Origin: Patagioenas fasciata
Taxonomy: Eukaryota; Chordata; Aves; Columbiformes; Columbidae
Assembly: GCF_037038585.1 (NCBI RefSeq)
Contig: NC_092526.1
Span: 35,353,501-35,417,500 of the forward strand
Direction of reading: 5' to 3'
Length of the DNA stretch: 64,000 bases
The translations under genes were made by a program, and so were the position numbers. Positions 44,396-55,745 of the stretch are shown piece by piece (the first letter of the stretch is position 1; every line of letters begins with the position of its first letter). The notes beneath the pieces were generated by a model that saw only the letters and a program-made list of their open reading frames with translations, ran no database searches and was not told the DNA's origin.

Positions 44396-47300
44396 TTTTT
44401 TCCGGTGTTTTAGAAAGCATGATCTAGTATTTACTTCCTGTTATTTGAGCTCCTAGTTTGTGCACACATACATTAATCTGGTCCTTTTTTCAAGGGAACT
44501 GGCATAAGTCATCTAGAGGGCTTTGGCTCTGCATAGAGGAAGAAACATGGATTGCTAAATTATGTTTTGTACCTGCTCCTGGTGCAGTCCTTGTAAAAGA
44601 GCAAGTGCTCAGCTCTGGGAATCTTATTGTGACAAAATTGTGGGTGTTCTTTTCCTTTTAACTCATCCCAATTGCTGAAGTGATTGTGGAGCAGGAGAAG
44701 CAGCCAGTTCAAAAGCCAAGTCCTTGTCCCCCACTTTAATCCTCCCTCAGTGGCCACAGAGCAGAGCTGCTGTGTTCTGAAGGGTGTTGCAGGTATAAAC
44801 CCCAAGCAGGAGCGATGATGTGGGGGGTGTGACCGGGACAGGAGGCTGCAGGCTGGGCTTGGGAGAAGCTCTGCAGTTCTGGGACATTGCCTGTTGCTGA
44901 GGAGTTAACCTGCAGCTGTATCCAAGGCCACCACATTTGGAGGAAACAATACCAATGTGGGTTTGCAAGCCAGCTTAGAGAGACCTTGAGGTGTGACTTC
45001 TGTGAAATTAGACCTCCGCTCTTCATGCCTGAACACTCCTCCCAGCCACCAGCCCTTTTCCTCATAAATAGAAAGGCATTCGCTACCGTGGTTTATTTTC
45101 CCATCAGATGCTCATGACAGGGAAAGGCTGTGATGTTTGAATTATAAGTAGGTAGAGCCTCCATAATTTCTGTTAAACTGACACCTGCTGGTCTGATTTA
45201 GCTAATACACTTAGGATTATTACTGCAGAAAGAATATTATAGCTGTAGCTATAATGTACGTATGGAGTGTACCTTCCTTTGGGGTTGTGTACAGGAGCAC
45301 TGAGAATTCTGCAGTCATAATTTAAGTGATATACAAATTCTTCATTTTCTTACCATACACTGTGAGCACGGCTGGAGGATGAATGTATTTTGTTAACAGC
45401 CAGGTTGTGATTAAGAGGGACTTGCTCCATTCTGCACAGTGTTGGTGGTGGGTTTTTGTTGGTTGGTATGGTTGGTTTGGTTTTGTTTTAATTATGGCTG
45501 TGCCCATAAACTTATGTGGAGACCAAGGAAAGAAAATCTGGAAAGGAATGGGTTGATCCTTTATTTTTGTTGTTTAAATTATGCAGCAAAAGTTTTAAGA
45601 AAGCATAATAAAACAATTCTCTGAAACTCAAATGAGTGAGCATGGCAATTCACAAAACAACAGAAATACAAAACCTGTCTTAATGTGGACTGTAGTTCCA
45701 CGCTTTTGTTTCTTACTATACTAAAAGGCTTTCAAACTGAAATACTTATGGCTTAAAATGACAGGAAAAAAAATTGTGTGGTGGAAAAATGACCAATAAG
45801 TAGAAGGTAGCTGGGCACGCACAGGACAAACTTAGAAAAGACATCTATAATGTAAGTATCCCTTCCAGAATTATGCTAATTGGAGTCAAGAAATGTTTGT
45901 AAACACTAGCAAAGAAAATTATTCTCTGTTAATGATAATCACAGCGTCATGAAGATAAACTGCTATGTAAAATTGAGTGGGCAGCGCCTCATCCTAGGTA
46001 CCAGTTGCCCCGTGGGGTCTCTGAGCTCTTGTGCTGGGGCTCTCGGCACCCCTGGGGCTGTTCTCTCTCCCCTGTGTGGATGGCGCTGCCCCTTCCTCAG
46101 AGCTCAGTGTGCAGGAGCAGCTTCGCTTGTCTTATGTTGTCAGTCACTGTGGAGAAAGCACTGAAGATAATGAAGGTGGACAGGTAAGATTGCCCCATCT
46201 ACACAGCTCAAGGTCAGAATTAAAGCCACTCTGGATAGCTAGAATGGAAAGAGTGGTGCAGATGCTCTTTTCTACATTCTGCAGGTGTCACGTGAGGCTC
46301 AAAGCTTTGTCGGAGTGTCAGACAAAAGTCTGTATGCTGCTGAGGTGGAAAAACTATAGAGGAGGACTGTGAACCCAAATCACAGGATTGTTCTTTGCCT
46401 AATTGTCTGTGGGAAGGGGTTTGTTCTGTTACTCACAGATTTTAAATCCGGCTCATCCAAATGTGCTGTGATCTGGGGATGGAGACCTCAGGAAAACACA
46501 ATCTTCTAAGTGTTGTTAAAGTGGGCAGCCAGGAGAGGGGAGTGCAGAGACAGCAACCCTTAGGAACTAATTCCAGTCTGGGCGCAACGTGTCTTTTTAA
46601 GCTTTGGTTACTGCTAGGATGAGATGTATCAAAACAGCTTCTGCACTTCTGGTTATGAACTCGAGCAGCCCATTCAAGTCTGCAAGTGCCTTAAACCACA
46701 GCAAGTGGGGTTTGGGGGCCAAACTTACATGGCTTTTGGAAACTGAACCAGCAGGGTTTAGACACTGAAACTACTCTCCCTGTATTTTACTACCCAGTTC
46801 TTCAGAAATATTTGTTTTGTTTTGTTTTTTTCCCAGAAGGCACACTAAATTTACTTCATGTTTATAAGGGGCTTTGAACTTTTTGTACTGCAGAAATAGA
46901 TCCAGCATTTCTCGAGATTCTCCTATTCCCTTTTCTTTAACCACATTTTCTTGTATAACCTTCAGACAGCTAAAAATGGATCACTAAGGTGTCCATTTCA
47001 CTCACAGGTAGAAATATCTTCTGGTTCATAAGTGTACATCCTGTTCCAGTATTTGCCAGTTAGATGAGCTTGAACTGTCATTGAAGGATCTTAGGGGGGG
47101 AAAAAAGTAAGAGACATGAGCAACAAAGGTTTTGTGAAGTGGCACAGTGGTGAATGATTTTGTGATGGTAAAAGCCTTTTTAAAATGGTGTTGATTTGCC
47201 TTTTCATGGCTGAAAAGGTACATCTGGAAGCACCAGGCTCTCAGCAGCTCAACTTCAATGAAGAAGTCTGCTTCTGAAATCTGTCATGCGTAGATGCTCT

Positions 47301-50300
47301 ACATACAAGCCTTGTCTGGTGGCTCCAGAGTCTTGTCCACTGTCCCCTTTGTAGTTTGAAGGGAAGTTTGCCTTTTTTTATACTTGTGGGTCACGATCAC
47401 TGAAAGGCCTTTGTCCATGGACAGAGCATTTGCCACTCATCTGAAGCTGCATTCAGATGTTGTGGCCAGTGTCACGGAGGCAAGACTGAACTCTTAGAGG
47501 ATGTGTGTTTAGTGTCAGTAACAGTGACACGCTGTTCATTTCCCCTTGTGGAACAAGACTCTTGTGGTCCCGTTGCTTTGAAATTCTGAGTGATTCCTAC
47601 AGCTTTTATTACTCAAAAGAACATGAGGTACTTCTTGGAGTGAAGTGAATTCAATGAAGACCCTATAGAAAAACTGCTGCCCTGATTATCGCCCTGACTC
47701 CAGGGACTCACCCACAAAGAGGATCCGAGGGACGTAATGGCCATCGGGTGCCATGTTGTCATCACTGCTGGAGTGCTGTTGGAGTTAGACAGCCTCTTAG
47801 TGACAGGTCCCTGTCCCAGCACTACACAGCAACTGAATCAGCTGTGCTTGTCTCGTCTACCAACAACTAACAGCTCTGGTGTGATCAAACATGGAGTTTC
47901 TCTGTTCTGCCCAAGCTGTCCCGTGCCAGATACTTGAGGATGAGGACGGAGCACTCTGACGGGTAAAACAGTGTGATGATTGGGTATTTTTTTTCCCTTT
48001 TTTTTCCTTTTATGAGTATATGACCTGTTGTTGGAGAATACAAAATAGTATTCGCATACAAATAAGTATATGTATGGAAATGTCTCCTTGTCCCCTCTCC
48101 ATGGAGGAACTGTGGTGGTATTTTGCAAACCCTGTTGTACATTCCCAGAGAAACAGGAGAAAGAAGAGAATTTCGAATACAACTTAAAAGCTGTGCAAAC
48201 TGAATTGATTTCTGCTTTTAATGTGCCTCATTCCACTCCCCAGTAAACATTTTGATTAGTATTTTACACTTCAGACTTACCACCAGATTGAGCATGATAA
48301 AGTCCTCCTGAGCCATCTGCTGAATCTCTGGGCTAGAAGCAAATGCTTTCCTTAAAGCTAAAAGAAAGACAAACACATTATTTGGCTAGGAAAAAAACCT
48401 CTGGATCACAGCTTTTCATAGTTTTTCAGTATCTTATATTGATTCTAAATACACCTGCTTTCTGATGTGCACATGGCACACAGAGTTTGGAGGACTTGGT
48501 TCTTGTGAAATAAAATGCAAAAGACATTTAGTCCTTGAGAAACTGAAAAGCTGGTGTACAGACATATTTCCCTCCCAGTGGCTGAGCAGGTCATGAAGGC
48601 ACATGGCTTGGCTTCATTTTATCTATTTTATCTTTTTTATCTCTTATTTTATCTATATTTTATATTTTTTTTTTTTACTATTGGACCTGCACTACAGAGC
48701 CACCTGTACGATTTATGCTGTAGGCATCTGGGGGAACAAATCCTTAGAGAAATTTCATTAAAAATGGTGGGACCAGACTTCCCTGACAAACCTCACTTTG
48801 TTCTCAATAACGAGGAGGTTATCAAGTGACAGTGAGTGATGTGACACACTCTTTGGCAGGAGGCCTTGTAAGGAGTAAAAGGGAAGTGTGTAGCACACAT
48901 GGTAGCTCTTGCAGGTCAGAAGATGATTTGAGCTTTCCAATGCTGTCAGCTATTGTGCTTCTAAGATTTTTGTCTGCAGATGAAAATATGCCGCTAAAGG
49001 CATGTTACAGACTCTGCGAAGCAGTGAATATATAAAGATAATTTTCTTGGTGTCTGACTCCCCCTTCCTTCAGGACACCCGTAACTTCAAAGCCGCGGTA
49101 TGGAACAGTGCAGTGGAGGTAGCGCGATGCCCGACCTCACTTGCTTGACACAGTCAACTTTCACACTTTCTTTCTTGGGGGGGATACAACTTCCCCAAGC
49201 TTTTTAATCACATGAGCTGCTGATTTCCATGCTTGCTTGGGCCCAGGGCTGGAGTTGGGAGCAGGCAGGAAGGAGAATTGACAGAAGATCAGGGTTAGGA
49301 AAGTAGGAAAGCTCAGTGTCCACCTGCCTTTTTCTTAGCAATGTGTCTCTGCCAGGGAAGTTTTGATGCAGAGCACGTTACTGCTCAGAAAAACTTTACA
49401 GCTGTTTTATTCCCAAGGGTTCACATTGGATTTACTGTCTCTCCCCCTTTCCCTGTGTGTTCTGGAAAGGCTTCACACCAAGTGCTCAAATGCTTTGTAA
49501 GGAATGAGTGATGAAAGAATGTGGATCCCCCAGGTTGTGTGGAAGGGTTTGCTTTGCTCACCTTGACTGTAAGGACACTCTTCCAAGTGGTGAATAACCA
49601 TCAGTGGCTTCTTGCTGAAATGACATTGCAGGAAAGGAGTGGGGAGGCAATTCAGACCTTTTACAGACCACACGTGAAAGAGTAAAGGCACTGAGTTGCT
49701 CCAGGGATGTATTTACGTTTGGAGGAGCAATAGCAACTGGGCTAGCAGGGACATGTGGATGCCGTCACATACAGAGGGGCCTCTGACTGAGAAAGTAACA
49801 CTGGAGGCAATGCAAAGGCATCTGCTCATCTCGCAGAAGGTGAGCTCTCACCAAAATCTTCTTCAGCCTCTGCATCATACAGCAAAATACAACTTGCATC
49901 TTGCTTGTAAGGTGTAAGGCTCAGTTCACACATCTTGTTAGACCATAGCTTTGTTCTGTGCAGTTAAGTGTATGAAATGGCATAACAAGAATTGAGGAAT
50001 TACCTGTGTTTTGATCGTGCTAAACCTTCTTCGTATGTCTGCACCCATTCAATGTCGTCTCCCCAGCCTGTTGAGAGCACCCTTAGTTAATTGTCTGGTC
50101 CATAGGGATGAGAATGTTCTGCTGAACAGGGAGCTCGAGCTATATTTACAATTGGGTGGCACAAACCAGGCACCTTCCCTCAGGGTGTCCAGACCCTCCA
50201 GGTGGTTTCTGCACTCCAGGAGAGCCCCAAGCAGAAAGGTGCAAAGAAGCAGCAGATAGGGGTGAAACCTCAGCTTTGCTCAGGCTCAGGAGGTGGATTA

Positions 50301-53300
50301 GGATTACAGACAGTTACTTCCAGCCACTCGAAAGCTGGAGCCCAGAGTGCCTCCCTGACCATGGCCAACCTCTCAAAGAACCGAACCAGGCTTGCTGCTT
50401 GTGTATGGCTTCCTGCAACAAGGGATTGCTTTGTGGGCTGGGGAATGGAAGGATGCAAGCACGTTTTTGGTATGAGGTGCCTGTATATTACTTGATGGAG
50501 AAAAGCCTGGACCTGACTCTGGAGCCCCTTCGAATGGCTACAGTGCCGTGCGTCACCCAAAGGAGAATCAAGAGAGGAGGAAGAGCTATCTGCTGCCCAT
50601 GCCTGGCCAATCATGCTGGTAGGAAAGCGAACAGCAGAAGGGTTGAGCTTGCTGCAACCTGGCTGTATGGTCTCCTTTGGCTTAGCATGCCTTTGGAGGG
50701 GTGGGGGCTGCTGGGACTGCATCCTGAGTTGAGCCTCTGAAAGCTGCTGCAGCAGCCGCTCAGCAGCCGATGTAGCATCCTGGCTCTTGGCTCTGTCTCC
50801 AGCCCAGGTCTGGAGCAGAGCACCTGGACCTGTTCCCAAGCACAGAGCGTGAGGACTCTTCTCCCATGCTGAACGCACCAGTGCTCTTGGCCACTGTGGA
50901 AACGGCACTTGTGAAAGTTCAGTTTGGGCTTCTGCTTTGGAACGGGAACACAGCACAGGACCTACCAGCTGCTGCTCTCAGGCATTTGCCTGCCTGGATA
51001 TATGGGTTGAGGTGCACAGTAGCCACCGTGACAGGGGGAGATAGGGGTGTTTCAGGACTGCCTCAAGCATCCCAGTCACTTACCTCGAGAGAGTCTGTGG
51101 GGTCCGTACCTGAGCTGGGCTTTCTTTCTCTTCATCATGGAGCTGCTGGATCTTCCTCTGTGCAGCCAGCGTTAGGCTGTTGCAGAGAAGAAGGGAACAC
51201 AGGAACAGAAAGGTGTGCCTGCTTCTGGCTGGAGAAGGGATCAGCTCAGGCAGGCAGAAACTGACAAGTACCCAAAACCTTCAGGCGAAGAAAGGAGAGT
51301 TCCATGAAACATTCATCTCCCTGTCAAAAATGGTCTGACTTCAAGATTGACACTTGAGCAGGAGCTTGGGGAGCCTCTGGAGTGACTCTGAGAGTTTATC
51401 TTGCTGGTTAATCTCATCAAGAAAAAAAAGCTGTATCTGTCTGCACTTTCCCCTGCAGCTTCCCTTGTTGCTGAATTCCAACATTTGTTGGCATGTTTCC
51501 TACCACTAATACAAATACAGAGATAAGCTGCTCAGTCCACTATGAAGTCTTCAGCCAAGCATGGATCAGCCAGAGCTCTAGGTAAGTTTGGTAGGAAATA
51601 AGGTGGCAGAGAGGCAACGCAGATCAGGTCATCTCTCTTCGAAGACCTGAATGCACTTGGAGCCTGGTGTCTGACTTGGAAAACACAGGATGAAATAGTG
51701 ATGGGGCAGCAGGTGCCCTCTGTCCCATCATCAGCCCCTTTCATCATGTGAGATCTCTCTATGTTAGCTGGTTTGGCCCAGCAGCCTCTCCTCACTCAGG
51801 GTACAGTTTGGTGGTGTAATAACCAGCAATCACATGCAACAAAAGCCCAGCCACAAAGAGCACCCTGCCAGAAAAGAAACACCTGGTCCTCCCCAGCAAT
51901 GAGATAATCTCATAAAGAAAACTGGTCTCTCACCTGGCAGTTCCTGCTGAGGCTTCAACACGGGTATCCTTGCCGCAGCCTCTCTCCTCCAGCTCAGGTA
52001 GGGCAAGGTCTCTTTATATCTCTGTATTTGCACAATAGCTGGGTATGAACATCAGCTGAAATTCCAGGATATCCTGCTCCTGCCAAGGTGGAGAGCAACC
52101 TTTTAACAAAAGCTTTATTTCAATCAGCCCAGCATGTTTTTAATTGAGGTATATTGATTTATGAAAGCATTCACACAGAGTTTATGCTAGGCACACCTCG
52201 CTCCTTGGGGGTGGGCTGTGGGTCTCCAGGTGCAGTGAAGTCTCACAGGGTCAAAGTGAGAGATACACAGGGATCTGCGTAGAGCTCTTTGGTCACCTTT
52301 CATGCCAAGAGTAGTGCAGAATGCAAAGTCCCGTAATGAAAACAAAGAATTAAAAGAAATGACAGTGTTAAAGTGGTATGAACTGAACCACGACACAGTA
52401 ACAAGGAACAGCAGCATAATGAAAGGGCCAGACAAGGATAAGAGGTATAACTCAGTGAGATAAGCAGTGCTGTGGGATAATCAGGAGATGGTCTTCTCCC
52501 ATCATCAACTTTAAGGAAGTGAAACACCAGCTCTACATAGAGGGTTTATAGCTCTTTGCAAAGTTTTTCCTGTATCAAGTGGAAAAGACCATGATTTCCC
52601 TTGTGGAACCAACCAGTGGCCTGTAAGGAAATCTCAGCTCTGCTTCTGTACACACTCATATCATGGTCCTTGTTTCCATTTGCTTTGTCATGCTGAGTAA
52701 GAGGCCCCTTGCGAGGACTCCCTTCTGGTGTGCCATAGGTTGGACTTTGGTATATCATATGGACCCAGGAGGTCAGGGTAAGGTTTTAGAAGAGTTGGAG
52801 ATGTTGTGTCCCCTCTGTTCCTAATGCTTGGTTACTCAAGCAGAGGAATTCTTGTTCTAATGCTGTTTTGTGTGGATGCCTTTGCTTGGCACTTTTTGAC
52901 AAAACAGTGTTTGCCTGCATTCAAAGTCCAGCAGGACTCGGATTTTCAGCTTGAGTGCTTGCTTGTCTTTCCTGAAGGACACGGGACAACAGCCCTGGGC
53001 TGTTTCCCAGCCTGACCCTGGGGCTGGCAATGGCTGCGCTCACAGAAGGGAGGCAAGTTGTTCTTCTTGGGAGTCCTCTGTGCAAAAGGAGTAGCTCATG
53101 GGAAGGGAGAGACCCCTTCTTTCCTTTGACTTGCTCTCTGATCTCACCTCCTCATACCTTTTCATTGAGCCTATGTATCAAGTCCCAGGTTCAGGGGGTT
53201 GTATGCATATGTTCTGCTGAGCCTGAGTTGTGTAGCAGAAGATGGACGATATTTCAGTAAAATTCAAAACTTCTGCTTATTTGCAAAACCAGCCTACGAA

Positions 53301-54509
53301 AATGCAAACATGGTGCAGTGCTATGAATGACAAGATTTTCTGAATAAGAAGAGAAATTAAAGCCAGTATGGACAGCTTTAACAGAGGTATTGTAAAAGGA
53401 AACTAGCACACCTCTCATGGAAAGTACTGGTTTTAGTTTCAGTTATGGTAGGGCAGATATAATAGATCACAGCATAACTGTAGGCATGGTATATTACATT
53501 GCTCCAGTAGACCCAAAGGCAATGGTTTCTCCTGATAAAAGAAATCTGATTGTGCAACATAGACCCGTTAATTGTAAAATTATTTTTATTTAATAGAATA
53601 AATCAAATAAGCTTTTCCATTAACACCCCTTGGAGTAAACATGTGGCAGCTTATCGTGGTTTGGGTCTTATCCAACACACCAAACACAACAGGCCAAATC
53701 AAATTCACGCTAAGATCCTGAGTGGTCCCTTCCATTAAATATCTTAAGCAGGTAAAGATAAGAAAAACAAAATATATTTAAAAGTTTTGTGTAGAACCTG
53801 TACTGAAGCAATTAAAGCTAGTGCGAAATATCTGCCTAAGAAATCACACAGTTCTGTTTGTCCAGTCAGTATCTCCACACAAAACATATTTAAGGTGTAT
53901 ATTATCAACTGATTGCTTTTTTAGTCTGAAATAAAATAACTCACAAAGGTGATTCACCTCATTCCTCTCTCGCTTCCCACAACACAGCGCTCCTGAGACA
54001 CAGCAGCTTTTTATCACCTCGAGGATGGGAAGGAAAGGAAGCACAAACCAGGGGTCATGCCAAGCCCCAAAACATGTATGTAAGAAGCCAGGACCTCAGC
54101 TGGCAGGAAAAAGCTGGCAGGTTTGCTGAGCTTTATCCTGTCTTTAAGAAACTGAAAAGGCACAGAAGGTGCCTTCGACTGTGTGTGACTTGTCACCAGG
54201 TAGGCTGGTGCAAAGACATAAGTTTGCCATAGATTTTATCCTGTCAGATGTGGTTCAGATTTCGAAGTGAAGTGTGTTTTAAAGTGTGAAGTCTCTTTGG
54301 CTTCATGTGAGTGGGCAACTCCAAATGCGTATTTTGAATCCGTACACGTTTACTTTTCTTCCCATACAAATCATTAATATTCTGACTAATACAATTAACT
54401 CTGCTTTCTGAGCACCGCTGCACATCCGGCACATCGCTTGCTGTTGGACATAAAGCTGCTCCCATTGGTGAACAGTTCTAAATCTGGGTTAAGCAACGGA
54501 GTGTCCTTC
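44396..54509. other. Intergenic region, no gene recognised
   Basis: About 10 kb between the CR1 element and the TRAF3IP1 promoter. I examined both strands and found no frame with recognisable protein similarity or a chain of in-frame exons. The longest open frames, near 50.16-50.96 kb in both orientations, coincide with a GC-richer stretch but show only low-complexity, proline/serine/glutamine-biased translations. Short T runs occur at 47,988-48,009 and 48,670-48,676. A non-coding RNA or regulatory elements cannot be excluded from sequence alone. Confidence 0.5.
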
Positions 54510-54928
54510 ACATATATACGTGTGTATATGTATGTTATATATATATATATATACACACACATACATGTATATGTGTGTGTGTATATATGTGTATGTGCGT
54601 ATATATATGTGTTTGCGTATGTATGTGTGTGCGTATATATGCATATATATACGTGTTTTATAGGTATGTGTGTATATGTGTGTGTATATATATAGGGTGT
54701 GTATGTGTGTGCATATATATAGTGTATATATGTGTGTGTATATATATGTACACATATATATGTGTATATATGTACATACATAGATGTATATGTGTGTATG
54801 TATATATGTGTATATATGTGTGTGTGTCTGTATCTATGTATATATACATATATACACAAATATATATACATATACACACATAAACACACACACACACACA
54901 CACATATATATATCTATACACACATACT
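54510..54928. repeat. Long TA/TG/CA microsatellite
   Basis: About 420 bp of almost strictly alternating pyrimidine-purine sequence (TATATG, GTGTATA, then CACACA at 54,880-54,903), with strand asymmetry switching from TG-rich to CA-rich toward the right end. It ends 0.7 kb upstream of the TRAF3IP1 start codon. Open frames inside it are artefacts of the repeat. Confidence 0.97.
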
Positions 54929-55070
54929 TGTTCAACTGTTGCAAAACAATCCTGTTGTAACCAATCTCGCTCCAAAACTGACATAGCAGCTGCAGGGTTC
55001 AGAGTAATCATCATGGAGAGGGCAGCATCGTCTTCCTCTAATAAAGTAGCTTGGTATTTTGGGAGCCTGC

Positions 55071-55443
55071 TACCCCATTTCCCCAAAAATAATCCCTATC
55101 CTGAAAATAAGCCCCAGCATGATTTTTCAGGATTTTTTGAGGATGCTTGAGATATAAGCCCTACTCAAAAAAAAAAAAAGCCCTACTTGCAGTTCATTTA
55201 AAAAGATCAATTTAAATAGTGTCCAGGCAGCTATACATGTAAAAAAAATTAATTGGCAATAGAATGCAGCAGGACAGATGTGAGAATGTGATGACATGAC
55301 TATATTTGAATAAATGTTGATATTTTTGTTGTTGAATAAATGTAGATTTTTGTTCAAGGAAAGTAAGACATCCTAAACCCTAATGCATCTTTTGGAGCAG
55401 AAATCAATATAAGACCCGGTCTTATTTTCGTGGAAACAGCGTG
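55071..55443. mobile_element. Degraded inverted-repeat DNA transposon (MITE-like)
   Basis: The left end TACCCCATTTCCCCAAAAAT and the reverse complement of the right end (CACGCTGTTTCCACGAAAAT, from 55,424-55,443) align as imperfect terminal inverted repeats of about 30 bp. Both termini share the core TTTCCxCxAAAATAA. The interior has no coding capacity and includes two AATAAATGT stretches about 30 bp apart. The sequence resembles a non-autonomous cut-and-paste element I have the impression of seeing in other vertebrates, but I cannot name its family with certainty. No clear target duplication was seen. It abuts the TRAF3IP1 CpG island. Confidence 0.55.
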
Positions 55444-55531
55444 AGGGACATCCATAGCCGACTTTTGTTCTTTCATTTTATAAAAACAAAGTTGCTCTTC
55501 GCAACCGCACCCCCCCCCCCCCGCTCCGCTC

Positions 55532-55542
55532 TGCGCTTGCGC
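55532..55542 (+). promoter_or_regulatory. NRF1-like motif
   Basis: TGCGCTTGCGC differs by one base from the palindromic NRF1 core (GCGCATGCGC-type), about 80 bp upstream of the TRAF3IP1 start codon. Motif evidence only. Confidence 0.35.
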
Positions 55543-55622
55543 GCCGCGGCCGCGGGGCATGCCGGGAACGCTGGGGCCGCCGGCGGCGGCCGCGGGGAGG
55601 GCGGCGCGGTCCCGCCGCCGCT

Positions 55623-55745
55623 ATGAACGAGGCGGTGGTGCGGCGGACGCAGGAGTCCTTGGGCCGGGTGATCCGCAAGCCGCCGCTGACCGAGCGGCTG
55701 CTGGGGAAGCCGCCGTTCCGCTACCTGCACGACGTGATCACCGAG
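55623..55745 (+). CDS. TRAF3IP1: TRAF3IP1 coding exon 1
   Basis: 41 codons from the ATG to donor ACCGAG|GTTGAG, phase 0. The donor is rather weak after GT, but the next exon continues the protein exactly (ITE then VIRVTGF). Confidence 0.93.

Noticed and set aside
50156-50956. Opposing open frames of 194 and 228 codons
   Set aside because: Compositionally biased, overlapping on opposite strands in a GC-richer patch, with no recognisable motif or splice context.
54395-55086. Tyrosine/isoleucine/histidine/threonine-rich frames up to 168 codons
   Set aside because: They are translations of the TA/TG/CA microsatellite in several frames at once.
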